From Petrolisthes cinctipes (lineage: Eukaryota > Arthropoda > Malacostraca > Decapoda > Porcellanidae): a DNA stretch of 64,000 bases. Position numbers and translations under genes: made by a program. The DNA lies in NCBI GenBank assembly GCA_033782935.1, contig JAWQEG010000369.1, positions 1,555,501-1,619,500 on the forward strand, given 5' to 3'. Position 1 is the first letter of the stretch. Each line of letters starts with the position of its first letter. The notes beneath the pieces were generated by a model. The model ran no database searches, was not told the DNA's origin, and saw only the letters and a program-made list of their open reading frames with translations. This document shows, piece after piece, positions 38,595 to 51,500 of the stretch.

Positions 38595-40599
38595 TAGAGT
38601 ATTTTCAAAATACAGGCCAAAAACATACTGAAAATCGATCTTTTAGGTGCCCAAAAGTCGATATGTGCATTCATCTTCTGTACCCGTTTATATCTCAAAT
38701 TCTGGCCCTAAACACCCGAAAATTCGATATTTTGGGGTCCCAGAAGCGATCTGTACATGCCTACTCCGTGTTAGAGTATTTTCAAAATTCAGGCCCAAAA
38801 CATGCTAAAAAAATCGATATTTTTGGTGCCCAAAGTCAATATGTGCATGTATCTTCTGTACCCATTTATATCTCAAATTCAGGCTCAAAACACCCGAAAA
38901 TTCAATATTTTGGGGTCCCAGAAGCAATCTGTACATGCCTACTCAGTGCTAGAATATTTTCAAAATATAGGCTAAAAACATGCTAAAAATCGATCTTTTA
39001 GGTGCCAAAAAGTCGATATCTCAAATTCAGTCCCAAAACACCCGAAAATTCGATATTTAGGTGTCCCAGAAGCGATCTGTACATGCCTACTCCGTGTTAG
39101 AGTATCTTCAAAATACATGCTCAAAACATACTGAAAATCGATCTTTTAGGTGCACAAAAGTCGATATGTGCATGCATCTTCAGTACCCGTTTATATCTCA
39201 AATTCAGGCTCAAAACACCCGAAAATTCAATATTTTGGGGTCCCAGAAGCAATCTGTACATGCCTACTCAGTGTTAGAGTATTTTCAAAATACAGGCCCA
39301 AAACATGCTGAAAATCGATATTTTAGATGCCCAAAGTCAATATGTGCATGTATCTTCTGTACCCGTTTATATCTCAAATTCAGGCTCAAAACACCCGAAA
39401 ATTCAATATTTTGGAGTCCCAGAAGCAATCTGTACATGCCTACACAGTGCTAGAATATTTTCAAAATATAGGGTAAAAACATGCTAAAAATCGACATTTT
39501 AGGTGCCAAAAAATCGATATCTCAAATTCAGTCCCAAAACACCCGAAAATTCGATATTTAGAGGTCCCAGAAGGTATCTGTACATACCTACTCCGTGTTA
39601 GAGTATTTTTAAAATACAGGCCAAAAACATACTGAAAACCGATCTTTTAGGTGCCCAAAAGTCGATATGTGCATGCATCTTCTGTACCCGTTTATATCTC
39701 AAATTCTGGCCCTAAACTCCCGAAAATTCGATATTTTGGGGTCCCAGAAGCGATCTGTACATGCCTACTCCGTGTTAGAGTATTTTCAAAATTCAGGCCC
39801 AAAACATGCTGAAAATCGATATTTTTGGTGCCCAAAGTCAATATGTGCATGTATCTTCTGTACCCGTTTATATCTCAAATTCAGGCTCAAAACACCCGAA
39901 AATTCAATATTTTGGGGTCCCAGAAGCAATCTGTACATGCCTACTCAGTGCTAGAATATTTTCAAAATATAGGTTAAAAACATGCTAAAAATCGATCTTT
40001 TAGGTGCCAAAAAGTCGATATCTCAAATTCAGTCCCAAAACACCCGAAAATTCGATATTTAGGGTTCCCAGAAGCGATCTGTACATGCCTACTCCGTGTT
40101 AGAGTATTTTCAAAATACATGCTCAAAACATACTGAAAATCGATCTTTTAGGTGCACAAAAGTCGATATGTGCATGCATCTTCAGTACCCGTTTATATCT
40201 CAAATTCAGGCTCAAAACACCCGAAAATTCAATATTTTGGGGTCCAAGAAGCAATCTGTACATGCCTACTCAGTGTTAGAGTATTTTCAAAATACAGGCC
40301 CAAAACATGCTGAAAATCGATATTTTAGATGCCCAAAGTCAATATGTGCATGTATCTTCTGTACCCGTTTATATCTCAAATTGAGGCTCAAAACACCCGA
40401 AAATTCAATATTTTGGGGTCCCAGAAGCAATCTGTACATGCCTACACAGTGCTATAATATTTTCAAAATATAGGCTAAAAACATGATAAAAATCGACATT
40501 TTAGGTGCCAAAAAATCGATATCTCAAATTCAGTCCCAAAACACCCAAAATTCGAAATTTAGAGGTCCCAGAAGGTATCTGTACATGCCTACTCCGTGT
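38595..40599 (+). repeat. 2005-bp tandem duplication, copy 1
   Basis: Twelve monomers: B2, C2(178), A1, B1, C1, A2, B2, C2, A1, B1, C1, A2(147). Every private base I checked recurs 2005 bp later: TTAGGTGTCCC in A1, TGGAGTCCC in C1, ATAGGGTAAAAAC, ACATACCTACTCC, TATTTTTAAAATAC, GAAAACCGATC, AAACTCCCG, TTAGGGTTCCC, GGTCCAAGAAGC, AATTGAGGC and GTGCTATAATAT. Confidence 0.93.
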
Positions 40600-42605
40600 T
40601 AGAGTATTTTCAAAATACAGGCCAAAAACATACTGAAAATCGATCTTTTAGGTGCCCAAAAGTCGATATGTGCATTCATCTTCTGTACCCGTTTATATCT
40701 CAAATTCTGGCCCTAAACACCCGAAAATTCGATATTTTGGGGTCCCAGAAGCGATCTGTACATGCCTACTCCGTGTTAGAGTATTTTCAAAATTCAGGCC
40801 CAAAACATGCTAAAAAAATCGATATTTTTGGTGCCCAAAGTCAATATGTGCATGTATCTTCTGTACCCATTTATATCTCAAATTCAGGCTCAAAACACCC
40901 GAAAATTCAATATTTTGGGGTCCCAGAAGCAATCTGTACATGCCTACTCAGTGCTAGAATATTTTCAAAATATAGGCTAAAAACATGCTAAAAATCGATC
41001 TTTTAGGTGCCAAAAAGTCGATATCTCAAATTCAGTCCCAAAACACCCGAAAATTCGATATTTAGGTGTCCCAGAAGCGATCTGTACATGCCTACTCCGT
41101 GTTAGAGTATCTTCAAAATACATGCTCAAAACATACTGAAAATCGATCTTTTAGGTGCACAAAAGTCGATATGTGCATGCATCTTCAGTACCCGTTTATA
41201 TCTCAAATTCAGGCTCAAAACACCCGAAAATTCAATATTTTGGGGTCCCAGAAGCAATCTGTACATGCCTACTCAGTGTTAGAGTATTTTCAAAATACAG
41301 GCCCAAAACATGCTGAAAATCGATATTTTAGATGCCCAAAGTCAATATGTGCATGTATCTTCTGTACCCGTTTATATCTCAAATTCAGGCTCAAAACACC
41401 CGAAAATTCAATATTTTGGAGTCCCAGAAGCAATCTGTACATGCCTACACAGTGCTAGAATATTTTCAAAATATAGGGTAAAAACATGCTAAAAATCGAC
41501 ATTTTAGGTGCCAAAAAATCGATATCTCAAATTCAGTCCCAAAACACCCGAAAATTCGATATTTAGAGGTCCCAGAAGGTATCTGTACATACCTACTCCG
41601 TGTTAGAGTATTTTTAAAATACAGGCCAAAAACATACTGAAAACCGATCTTTTAGGTGCCCAAAAGTCGATATGTGCATGCATCTTCTGTACCCGTTTAT
41701 ATCTCAAATTCTGGCCCTAAACTCCCGAAAATTCGATATTTTGGGGTCCCAGAAGCGATCTGTACATGCCTACTCCGTGTTAGAGTATTTTCAAAATTCA
41801 GGCCCAAAACATGCTGAAAATCGATATTTTTGGTGCCCAAAGTCAATATGTGCATGTATCTTCTGTACCCGTTTATATCTCAAATTCAGGCTCAAAACAC
41901 CCGAAAATTCAATATTTTGGGGTCCCAGAAGCAATCTGTACATGCCTACTCAGTGCTAGAATATTTTCAAAATATAGGTTAAAAACATGCTAAAAATCGA
42001 TCTTTTAGGTGCCAAAAAGTCGATATCTCAAATTCAGTCCCAAAACACCCGAAAATTCGATATTTAGGGTTCCCAGAAGCGATCTGTACATGCCTACTCC
42101 GTGTTAGAGTATTTTCAAAATACATGCTCAAAACATACTGAAAATCGATCTTTTAGGTGCACAAAAGTCGATATGTGCATGCATCTTCAGTACCCGTTTA
42201 TATCTCAAATTCAGGCTCAAAACACCCGAAAATTCAATATTTTGGGGTCCAAGAAGCAATCTGTACATGCCTACTCAGTGTTAGAGTATTTTCAAAATAC
42301 AGGCCCAAAACATGCTGAAAATCGATATTTTAGATGCCCAAAGTCAATATGTGCATGTATCTTCTGTACCCGTTTATATCTCAAATTGAGGCTCAAAACA
42401 CCCGAAAATTCAATATTTTGGGGTCCCAGAAGCAATCTGTACATGCCTACACAGTGCTATAATATTTTCAAAATATAGGCTAAAAACATGCTAAAAATCG
42501 ACATTTTAGGTGCCAAAAAATCGATATCTCAAATTCAGTCCCAAAACACCCGAAAATTCGATATTTAGAGGTCCCAGAAGGTATCTGTACATGCCTACTC
42601 CGTGT
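40600..42605 (+). repeat. 2005-bp tandem duplication, copy 2
   Basis: Same twelve monomers as copy 1. The last A2 (42458-42605) is the normal 148 bp with CACCCGAAAATTCG, while the A2 closing copy 1 has the CACCCAAAATTCG form that also precedes copy 1. The exchange point therefore lies inside that A2 monomer. A private GATAAAAATCG near 40487 in copy 1 is GCTAAAAATCG at 42492. Confidence 0.92.
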
Positions 42606-45600
42606 TAGAGTATTTTCAAAATACAGGCCAAAAACATACTGAAAATCGATCTTTTAGGTGCCCAAAAGTCGATATGTGCATTCATCTTCTGTACCCGTTT
42701 ATATCTCAAATTCTGGCCCTAAACACCCGAAAATTCGATATTTTGGGGTCCCAGAAGCGATCTGTACATGCCTACTCCGTGTTAGAGTATTTTCAAAATT
42801 CAGGCCCAAAACATGCTGAAAATCGATATTTTTGGTGCCCAAAGTCAATATGTGCATGTATCTTCTGTACCCATTTATATCTCAAATTCAGGCTCAAAAC
42901 ACCCGAAAATTCAATATTTTGGGGTCCCAGAAGCAATCTGTACATGCCTACTCAGTGTTAGAGTATTTTCAAAATACAGGCCCAAAACATGCTGAAAATC
43001 GATATTTTAGATGCCCAAAGTCAATATGTGCATGTATCTTCTGTACCCGTTTATATCTCAAATTCAGGCTCAAAACACCCGAAAATTCAATATTTTGGGG
43101 TCCCAGAAGCATTCTGTACATGCCTACTCAGTGCTAGAATATTTTCAAAATATAGGCTAAAAACATGCTAAAAATCGACATTTTAGGTGCCAAAAAATCG
43201 ATATCTCAAATTCAGTCCCAAAACACCCGAAAATTCTATATTTAGAGGTCCCAGAAGGTATCTGTACATGCCTACTCCGTGTTAGAGTATTTTCAAAATA
43301 CAGGCCAAAAACATACTGAAAATCGATCTTTTAGGTGCCCAAAAGTCGATATGTGCATGCATCTTCTGTACCCGTTTATATCTCAAATTCTGACCCTAAA
43401 CACCCGAAAATTCGATATTTTGGGGTCACAGAAGCGATCTGTACATGCCTACTCCGTGTTAGAATATTTTCAAAATTCAGGCCCAAAACATACTGAAAAT
43501 CGATATTTTTGGTGCCCAAAGTCAATATGTGCATGTATCTTCTGTACCCGTTTATATCTCAAATTCCGGCTCAAAACACCCGAAAATTCAATATTTTGGG
43601 GTCCCAGAAGCAATCTGTACAGTGCTAGAATATTTTCAAAATATAGGCTAAAAACATGCTAAAAATCGATCTTTTAGGTGCCAAAAAGTCGATATCTCAA
43701 ATTCAGTCCCAAAACACCCGAAAATTCGATATTTAGGGGTCCCAAAAGCGATCTGTACATGCCTACTCCGTGTTAGAGTATTTTCAAAATACATGCTCAA
43801 AACATACTGAAAATCGATCTTTTAGGTGCCCAAAAGTCGATATGTGCATGCATCTTCAGTACCCGTTTATATCTCAAATTCAGGCTCAAAACACCCGAAA
43901 ATTCAATATTTTGGGGTCCCAGAAGCAATCTGTACATGCCTACACAGTGCTAGAATATTTTCAAAATATTGGCTAAAAACATGCTAAAAATCGACATTTT
44001 AGGTGCCAAAAAATCGATATCTCAAATTCAGTCCCAAAACACCCGAAAATTCGATATTTAGAGGTCCCAGATGGTATCTGTACATGCCTACTCCGTGTTA
44101 GAGTATTTTCAAAATACAGGCCAAAAACATACTGAAAATCGATCTTTTAGGTGCCCAAAAGTCGATATGTGCATGCATCTTCTGTACCCGTTTATATCTC
44201 AAATTCTGGCCCTAAACACCCGAAAATTCGATATTTTGGGGTCCCAGAAGCGATCTGTACATGCATACTCCGTGTTAGAGTATTTTCAAAATTCAGGCCC
44301 AAAACATGCTGAAAATCGATATTTTTGGTACCCAAAGTTAATATGTGCATGTATCTTCTGTACCCGTTTATATCTCAAATTCAGGCTCAAAACACCCGAA
44401 AATTCAATATTTTGGGGTCCCAGAAGCAATCTGTACATGCCTACTCAGTGCTAGAATATTTTCAAAATATAGGCTAAAAACATGCTAAAAATCGATCTTT
44501 TAGGTGCCAAAAAGTCGATATCTCAAATTCAGTCCCAAAACACCCGCAAATTCGATATTTAGGGGTCCCAGAAACGATCTGTACATGCCTACTCCGTGTT
44601 AGAGTATTTTCAAAATACAGGCCAAAAACATAATGAAAATCGATATTTTTGGTGCCCAAAGTCAATATGTGCATGCATCTTCTGTACCCGTTTATATCTC
44701 AAATTCAGGCTCAAAACACCCGAAAATTCAATATTTTGGGGTCCCAGAAGCAATCTGTACAGTGCTAGAATATTTTCAAAATATAGGCTATAAACATGCT
44801 AAAAATCGATCTTTTAGGTTCCAAAAAGTCGATATCTCAAATTCAGTCCCAAAACACCCGAAAATTCGATATTTAGGGGTCCCAGAAGCGATCTGTAGAT
44901 GCCTACTCCGTGTTAGAGTATTTTCAAAATACATGCTCAAAACATACTGAAAATCGATCGATTAAGGTGCACAAAAGTCGGTATGTGCATGCATCTTCAG
45001 TACCCGTTTATATCTAAAATTCAGGCTCAAAACACTCGAAAATTCAATATTTTGGGACCCGAGAAGCAATCTGTACATGCCTACTTAGTGTTAGAGTATT
45101 TTCAAAATACAGGCCCAAAACATGCTGAAAATCGATATTTTAGATGCCCAAAGTCAATATGTGCATGTATCTTCTGTACCCGTTTATATCTCAAATTCAG
45201 GCTCAAAACACCCGAAAATTCAATATTTTGGGGTCCCAGAAGCAATCTGTACATGCCTACACAGTGCTAGAATATTTTCAAAATACATGCTCAAAACATG
45301 CTGAAAATCGATATTTTAGATGCCCATAGTCAATATGTGCATGTATCTTCTGTACCCGTTTATATCTCAAATTCAGGCTCAAAACACCCGAAAATTCAAT
45401 ATTTTGGGGCCCCAGAAGCAATCTGTACATGCCTACACAGTGCTGGAATATTTTCAAAATATAGGCTAAGAACATGCTAAAAATCGACATTTTAGGTGCC
45501 AAAAAAATCGATATCTCAAATTCAGTCCCAAAACACCCGAAAATTCGATATTTAGAGGTCCCAGAAGGTATCTGTACATTCCTACTCCGTGTTAGAGTAT

Positions 45601-45769
45601 TTTCAAAATACAGGCCAAAAACATACTGAAAATCGATCATTTAGGTGCCCAAAAGTCGATATGTGCATGCATCTTCTGTACCCGTTTATATCTCAAATTC
45701 AGGCTCAAAACACCCGAAAATTCGATATTTAGGGGTCCCAGAAGCGATCTGTACATGCCTACTCCGTGT
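42606..45769 (+). repeat. Rearranged domain, includes copy 1 of a 2987-bp-offset duplication
   Basis: Order: B2 42606, C2 42783, C1 42959 (C-C neighbours), A2 43135, B2 43283, C2(166) 43460, A1 43626, B1/B2 43774, A2 43951, B2 44099, C2 44276, A1 44452, B/C hybrid (166) 44600, A1 44766, B1(178) 44914, C1 45092, A/B/C hybrid 45268, A2(149) 45444, B2 with A-type tail 45593. The stretch from about 42812 to 44900 recurs at about 45799-47886. Shared bases include TTCTATATTTAGAGG, TCTGACCCTAAAC, GGTCACAGAAGC, AATTCCGGC, ATATTGGC, CAGATGGTATC and CATGCATACTCC. Confidence 0.9.
44914..45091 (+). repeat. 178-bp B1 variant with CGATCGATTAAGG
   Basis: A one-base-longer B1 in which CGATCTTTTAGG is replaced by CGATCGATTAAGG, followed by GTCGGTATGTG. 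It is followed by C1 with ACTTAGTG at the junction. The same pair occurs at 49078-49431 (offset 4164), also preceded by CTGTAGATGCC. Confidence 0.87.
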
Positions 45770-48576
45770 TAGAGTATCTTCAAAATACATGCTCAAAACA
45801 TGATGAAAATCGATATTTTTGGTGCCCAAAGTCAATATGTGCATGTATCTTCTGTACCCATTTATATCTCAAATTCAGGCTCAAAACACCCAAAAATTCA
45901 ATATTTTGGGGTCCCAGAAGCAATCTGTACATGCCTACTCAGTGTTAGAGTATTTTCAAAATACAGGCCCAAAACATGCTGAAAATCGATATTTTAGATG
46001 CCCAAAGTCAATATGTGCATGTATCTTCTGTACCCGTTTATATCTCAAATTCAGGCTCAAAACACCCTAAAATTCAATATTTTGGGGTCCCAGAAGCAAT
46101 CTGTACATGCCTACTCAGTGCTAGAATATTTTCAAAATATAGGCTAAAAACATGCTAAAAATCGACATTTTAGGTGCCAAAAAATCGATATCTCAAATTC
46201 AGTCCCAAAACACCCGAAAATTCTATATTTAGAGGTCCCAGAAGGTATCTGTACATGCCTACTCCGTGTTAGAGTATTTTCAAAATACAGGCCAAAAACA
46301 TACTGAAAATCGATCTTTTAGGTGCCCAAAAGTCGATATGTGCATGCATCTTCTGTACCCGTTTATATCTCAAATTCTGACCCTAAACACCCGAAAATTC
46401 GATATTTTGGGGTCACAGAAGCGATCTGTACATGCCTACTCCGTGTTAGAATATTTTCAAAATTCAGGCCCAAAACATACTGAAAATCGATATTTTTGGT
46501 GCCCAAAGTCAATATGTGCATGTATCTTCTGTACCCGTTTATATCTCAAATTCCGGCTCAAAACACCCGAAAATTCAATATTTTGGGGTCCCAGAAGCAA
46601 TCTGTACAGTGCTAGAATATTTTCAAAATATAGGCTAAAAACATGCTAAAAATCGATCTTTTAGGTGCCAAAAAGTCGATATCTCAAATTCAGTCCCAAA
46701 ACACCCGAAAATTCGATATTTAGGGGTCCCAAAAGCTATCTGTACATGCCTACTCCGTGTTAGAGTATTTTCAAAACACATGCTCAAAACATACTGAAAA
46801 TCGATCTTTTAGGTGCCCAAAAGTCGATATGTGCATTCATCTTCAGTACCCGTTTATATCTCAAATTCAGGCTCAAAACACCCGAAAATTCAATATTTTG
46901 GGGTCCCAGAAGCAATCTGTACATGCCTACACAGTGCTAGAATATTTTCAAAATATTGGCTAAAAACATGCTAAAAATCGACATTTTAGGTGCCAAAAAA
47001 TCGATATCTCAAATTCAGTCCCAAAACACCCGAAAATTCGATATTTAGAGGTCCCAGATGGTATCTGTACATGCCTACTCCGTGTTAGAGTATTTTCAAA
47101 ATACAGGCCAAAAACATACTGAAAATCGATCTTTTAGGTGCCCAAAAGTCGATATGTGCATGCATCTTCTGTACCCGTTTATATCTCAAATTCTGGCCCT
47201 AAACACCCGAAAATTCGATATTTTGGGGTCCCAGAAGCGATCTGTACATGCATACTCCGTGTTAGAGTATTTTCAAAATACAGGCCCAAAACATGCTGAA
47301 AATCGATATTTTTGGTACCCAAAGTTAATATGTGCATGTATCTTCTGTACCCGTTTATATCTCAAATTCAGGCTCAAACACCCGAAAATTCAATATTTTG
47401 GGGTCCCAGAAGCAATCTGTACATGCCTACTCAGTGCTAGAATATTTTCAAAATATAGGCTAAAAACATGCTAAAAATCGATCTTTTAGGTGCCAAAAAG
47501 TCGATATCTCAAATTCAGTCCCAAAACACCCGAAAATTCGATATTTAGGGGTCCCAGAAGCGATCTGTACATGCCTACTCCGTGTTAGAGTATTTTCAAA
47601 ATACAGGCCAAAAACATAATGAAAATCGATATTTTTGGTGCCCAAAGTCAATATGTGCATGCATCTTCTGTACCCGTTTATATCTCAAATTCAGGCTCAA
47701 AACACCCGAAAATTCAATATTTTGGGGTCCCAGAAGCAATCTGTACAGTGCTAGAATATTTTCAAAATATAGGCTAAAAACATGCTAAAAATCGATCTTT
47801 TAGGTTCCAAAAAGTCGATATCTCAAATTCAGCCCCAAAACACCCGAAAATTCGATATTTAGGGGTCCCAGAAGCGATCTGTAGATGCCTACTCAGTGCT
47901 AGAATATTTTCAAATTATAGGCTAAAAACATGCTAAAAATCGACATTTTAGGTGCCAAAAAATCGATATCTCAAATTCAGTCCCAAAACCCCCGAAAATT
48001 CGATATTTAGAGGTCCCAGAAGGTATCTGTACATGCCTACTCCGTGTTAGAGTATTTTCAAAATACAGGCCAAAAACATACTGAAAATCGATCTTTTAGG
48101 TGCCCAAAAGTCGATATGTGCATGCATCTTCTGTACCCGTTTATATCTCAAATTCAGGCTCAAAACACCCGAAAATTCAATATTTTGGGGTCCCAGAAGC
48201 AATCTGTACATGCCTACTCAGTGTTAGAGTATTTTCAAAATACAGGCCCAAAACATGCTGAAAATCGATATTTTAGATGCCCAAAGTCAATATGTGCATG
48301 TATCTTCTGTACCCGTTTATATCTCAAATTCAGGCTTAAAACACCCGAAAATTTAATATTTTGGGGTCCCAGAAGCAATCTGTACATGCCTACACAGTGC
48401 TAGAATATTTTCAAAATACATGCTCAAAACATGCTGAAAATCTATATTTTAGATGCCCAAAGTCAATATGTGCATGTATCTTCTGTACCCGTTTATATCT
48501 CAAATTCAGGCTCAAAACACCCGAAAATTCAATATTTTGGGGTCCCAGAAGCAATCTGTACATGCCTACTCAGTGC
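45770..48576 (+). repeat. Rearranged domain, includes copy 2 of the 2987-bp-offset duplication
   Basis: Order: B1/C2 hybrid 45770, C1 45946, A2 46122, B2 46270, C2(166) 46447, A1 46613, B 46761, A2 46938, B2 47086, C2(175) 47263, A1 47438, B/C hybrid (166) 47586, A1 47752, A2 47900 (A-A neighbours), B2/B1 48048, C1 48225, hybrid 48401. The offset to copy 1 is 2987 up to about 47263 and 2986 after it, because AACACCCG lost one A in the C2 at 47263. Confidence 0.9.
47752..48047 (+). repeat. Adjacent A1-A2 monomers
   Basis: A1 (47752-47899) with the private TTAGGTTCCAAAAAG and CTGTAGATGCC acquires a C-like ACTCAGTGC end and is followed directly by an A2 (47900-48047). No B or C lies between them. 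This is the only such pair noticed in the window. Confidence 0.85.
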
Positions 48577-51500
48577 TAGAATATTTTCAAAATATAGGCT
48601 AAAAACATGCTAAAAATCGATCTTTTAGGTGCCAAAAAGTCGATATCTCAAATTCAGTCCCAAAACACCCGAAAATTCGATATTTAGGGGTCCCAGAAGC
48701 GATCTGTACATGCCTACTCCGTGTTAGAGTATTTTCAAAATACAGGCCAAAAACATACTGAAAATCGATCTTTTAGGTGCCCAAAAGTCTATATGTGCAT
48801 GCATCTTCTGTACCCGTTTATATCTCAAATTCTGGCCCTAAACACCCGAAAATTCGATATTTTGGGGTCCCAGAAGCGATCTGTACATGCCTACTCCGTG
48901 TTAGAGTATTTTCAAAATTCAGGCCCAAAACATACTGAAAATCGATATTTTTGGTGCCCAAAGTCAATATGTGCATGTATCTTCTGTACCCGTTTATATC
49001 TCAAATTCAGTCCCAAAACACCCGAAAATTCGATATTTAGGGGTCCCAGAAGCGATCTGTAGATGCCTACTCCGTGTTAGAGTATTTTCAAAATACATGC
49101 TCAAAACATACTGAAAATCGATCGATTAAGGTGCACAAAAGTCGGTATGTGCATGCATCTTCAGTACCCGTTTATATCTAAAATTCAGGCTCAAAACACC
49201 CGAAAATTCAATATTTTGGGGTCCGAGAAGCAATCTGTACATGCCTACTTAGTGTTAGAGTATTTTCAAAATACAGGCCCAAAACATGCTGAAAATCGAT
49301 ATTTTAGATGCCCAAAGTCAATATGTGCATGTATCTTCTGTACCCGTTTATATCTCAAATTCAGGCTCAAAACACCCGAAAATTCAATATTTTGGGGTCC
49401 CAGAAGCAATCTGTACATGCCTACTTAGTGTTAGAGTATTTTCAAAATACAGGCCCAAAACATGCTGAAAATCGATCATTTAGGTGCCCAAAAGTCGATA
49501 TGTGCATGCATCTTCTGTACCCGTTTATATCTCAAATTCTGGCCCTAAACACCCGAAAATTCGATATTTTGGGGTCCCAGAAGCGATCTGTACATGCCTA
49601 CTCCGTGTTAGAGTATTTTCAAAATTCAGGCCCAAAACATGCTGAAAATCGATATTTTAGATGCCCAAAATCAATATGTGCATGTATCTTCTGTACCCGT
49701 TTATATCTCAAATTCAGGCTCAAAACACCCGAAAATTCAATATTTTGGGGTCCCAGAAGCAATCTGTACAGTGCTAGAATATTTTCAAAATATAGGCTAA
49801 AAACATGCTAAAAATCGATCTTTTAGGTGCCAAAAAGTCGATATATCAAATTCAGTCCCAAAACACCCGAAAATTCGATATTTAGGGGTCCCAGAAGCGA
49901 TCTGTACATGACTACTCCGTGTTAGAGTATTTTCAAAATACATGCTCAAAACATACTGAAAATCGATCTTTTAGGTACACAAAAGTCGATATGTGCATGA
50001 ATCTTCAGTACCCGTTTATATCTCAAATTCAGGCTCAAAACACCCGAAAATTCAATATTTTGGGGTCCTAGAAGCAATCTGTACATGCCTACTCAGTGTT
50101 AGAGTATTTTCAAAATACATGCTCAAAACATGCTGAAAATCGATATTTTTGGTGCCCAAAGTCAATATGTGCATGTATCTTCTGTACCCGTTTATATCTC
50201 AAATTCAGGCTCAAAACACCCGAAAATTCAATATTTTGGGGTCCCAGAAGCAATCTGTACATGCCTACTCAGTGCTAGAATATTTTCAAAATATAGGCTA
50301 AAAACATGCTGAAAATCGATATTTTAGATGCCCAAAGTCAATATGTGCATGTATCTTCTGTACCATTTTATATCTCAAATTCAGGCTCAAAACACCCGAA
50401 AATTCAATATTTTGGGGTCCCAGAAGCAATCTGTACATGCCTACTCAGTGCTAGAATATTTTCAAAATATAGGCTAAAAACATGCTAAAAATCGATCTTT
50501 TAGGTGCCAAAAAGTCGATATCTCAAAATCAGTCCCAAAACACCCGAAAATTCAATATTTAGGGGTCCCAGAAGCGATCTGTACATGCCTACTCCGTGTT
50601 AGAGTATTTTCAAAATACATGCTCAAAACATACTGAAAATCGATATTTTAGATGCCCAAAGTCAATATGTGCATGTATCTTCAGTACCCGTTTATATCTC
50701 AAATTCAGGCTCAAAACACCCGAAAATTCAATATTTTGGGGTCCCAGAAGCAATCTGTACATGCGTACACAGTGCTAGAATATTTTCAAAATATAGGCTA
50801 AAAACATGCTAAAAATCGACATTTTAGGTGCCAAAAAATCGATATCTCAAATTCAGTCCCAAAACACCCGAAAATTCGATATTTAGAGATCCCAGAAGGT
50901 ATCTGTACATGCTTACTCCGTGTTAGAGTATTTTCAAAATACAGGCCAAAAACATACTGAAAATCGATCTTTTAGGTGCCCAAAAGTCGATATGTGCATG
51001 CATCTTCTGTACCCGTTTATATCTCAAATTCTGGCCCTAAACACCCGAAAATTCGATATTTTGGGGTCCCAGAAGCGATCTGTACATGCCTACTCCGTGT
51101 TAGAGTATTTTCAAAATTCAGGCCCAAAACATGCAGAAAATCGATATTTTTGGTGCCCAAAGTCAATATGTGCATGTATCTTCTGTACCCGTTTATATCT
51201 CAAATTCAGGCTCAAAACACCCGAAAATTCAATATTTTGGGGTCCCAAAAGCAATCTGTACATGCCTACTCAGTGCTAGAATATTTTCAAAATATAGGCT
51301 AAAAACATGCTGAAAATCGATCTTTTAGGTGCCAAAAAGTCGATATCTCAAATTCAGTCCCAAAACACCCGAAAATTCGATATTTAGGGGTCCCAGAAGC
51401 GATCTGTACATGCCTACTCCGTGTTAGAGTATTTTCAAAATACTTGCTCAAAACATACTGAAAATCGATCTTTTAGGTGCACAAAAGTCGATATGTGCAT

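Noticed and set aside
38595..42605. Assembly artefact as the explanation for the 2005-bp duplication
   Set aside because: Not excluded, but the closing A2 monomers and one C/A base differ between copies and the junction lies within homologous sequence. Both features fit a real exchange. Raw-read coverage would decide.
44950..44975. CGATCGATTAAGG in the 178-bp B1 as an insertion-element footprint
   Set aside because: It is only one base longer than the normal sequence, with no target duplication. It is better explained as local slippage and point changes, then copied to 49078.
49308..49811. Long open frames (up to 167 codons), many beginning Met-Leu-Glu-Tyr-Phe-Gln-Asn, repeated throughout on the + strand
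   Set aside because: They arise because B (177 bp) and the trimer (501 bp) are divisible by three. Several frames are open over the same bases, starts are mostly alternative codons at the monomer boundary, stops come in class A or C, and variants show no preference for silent changes. No domain is recognisable.
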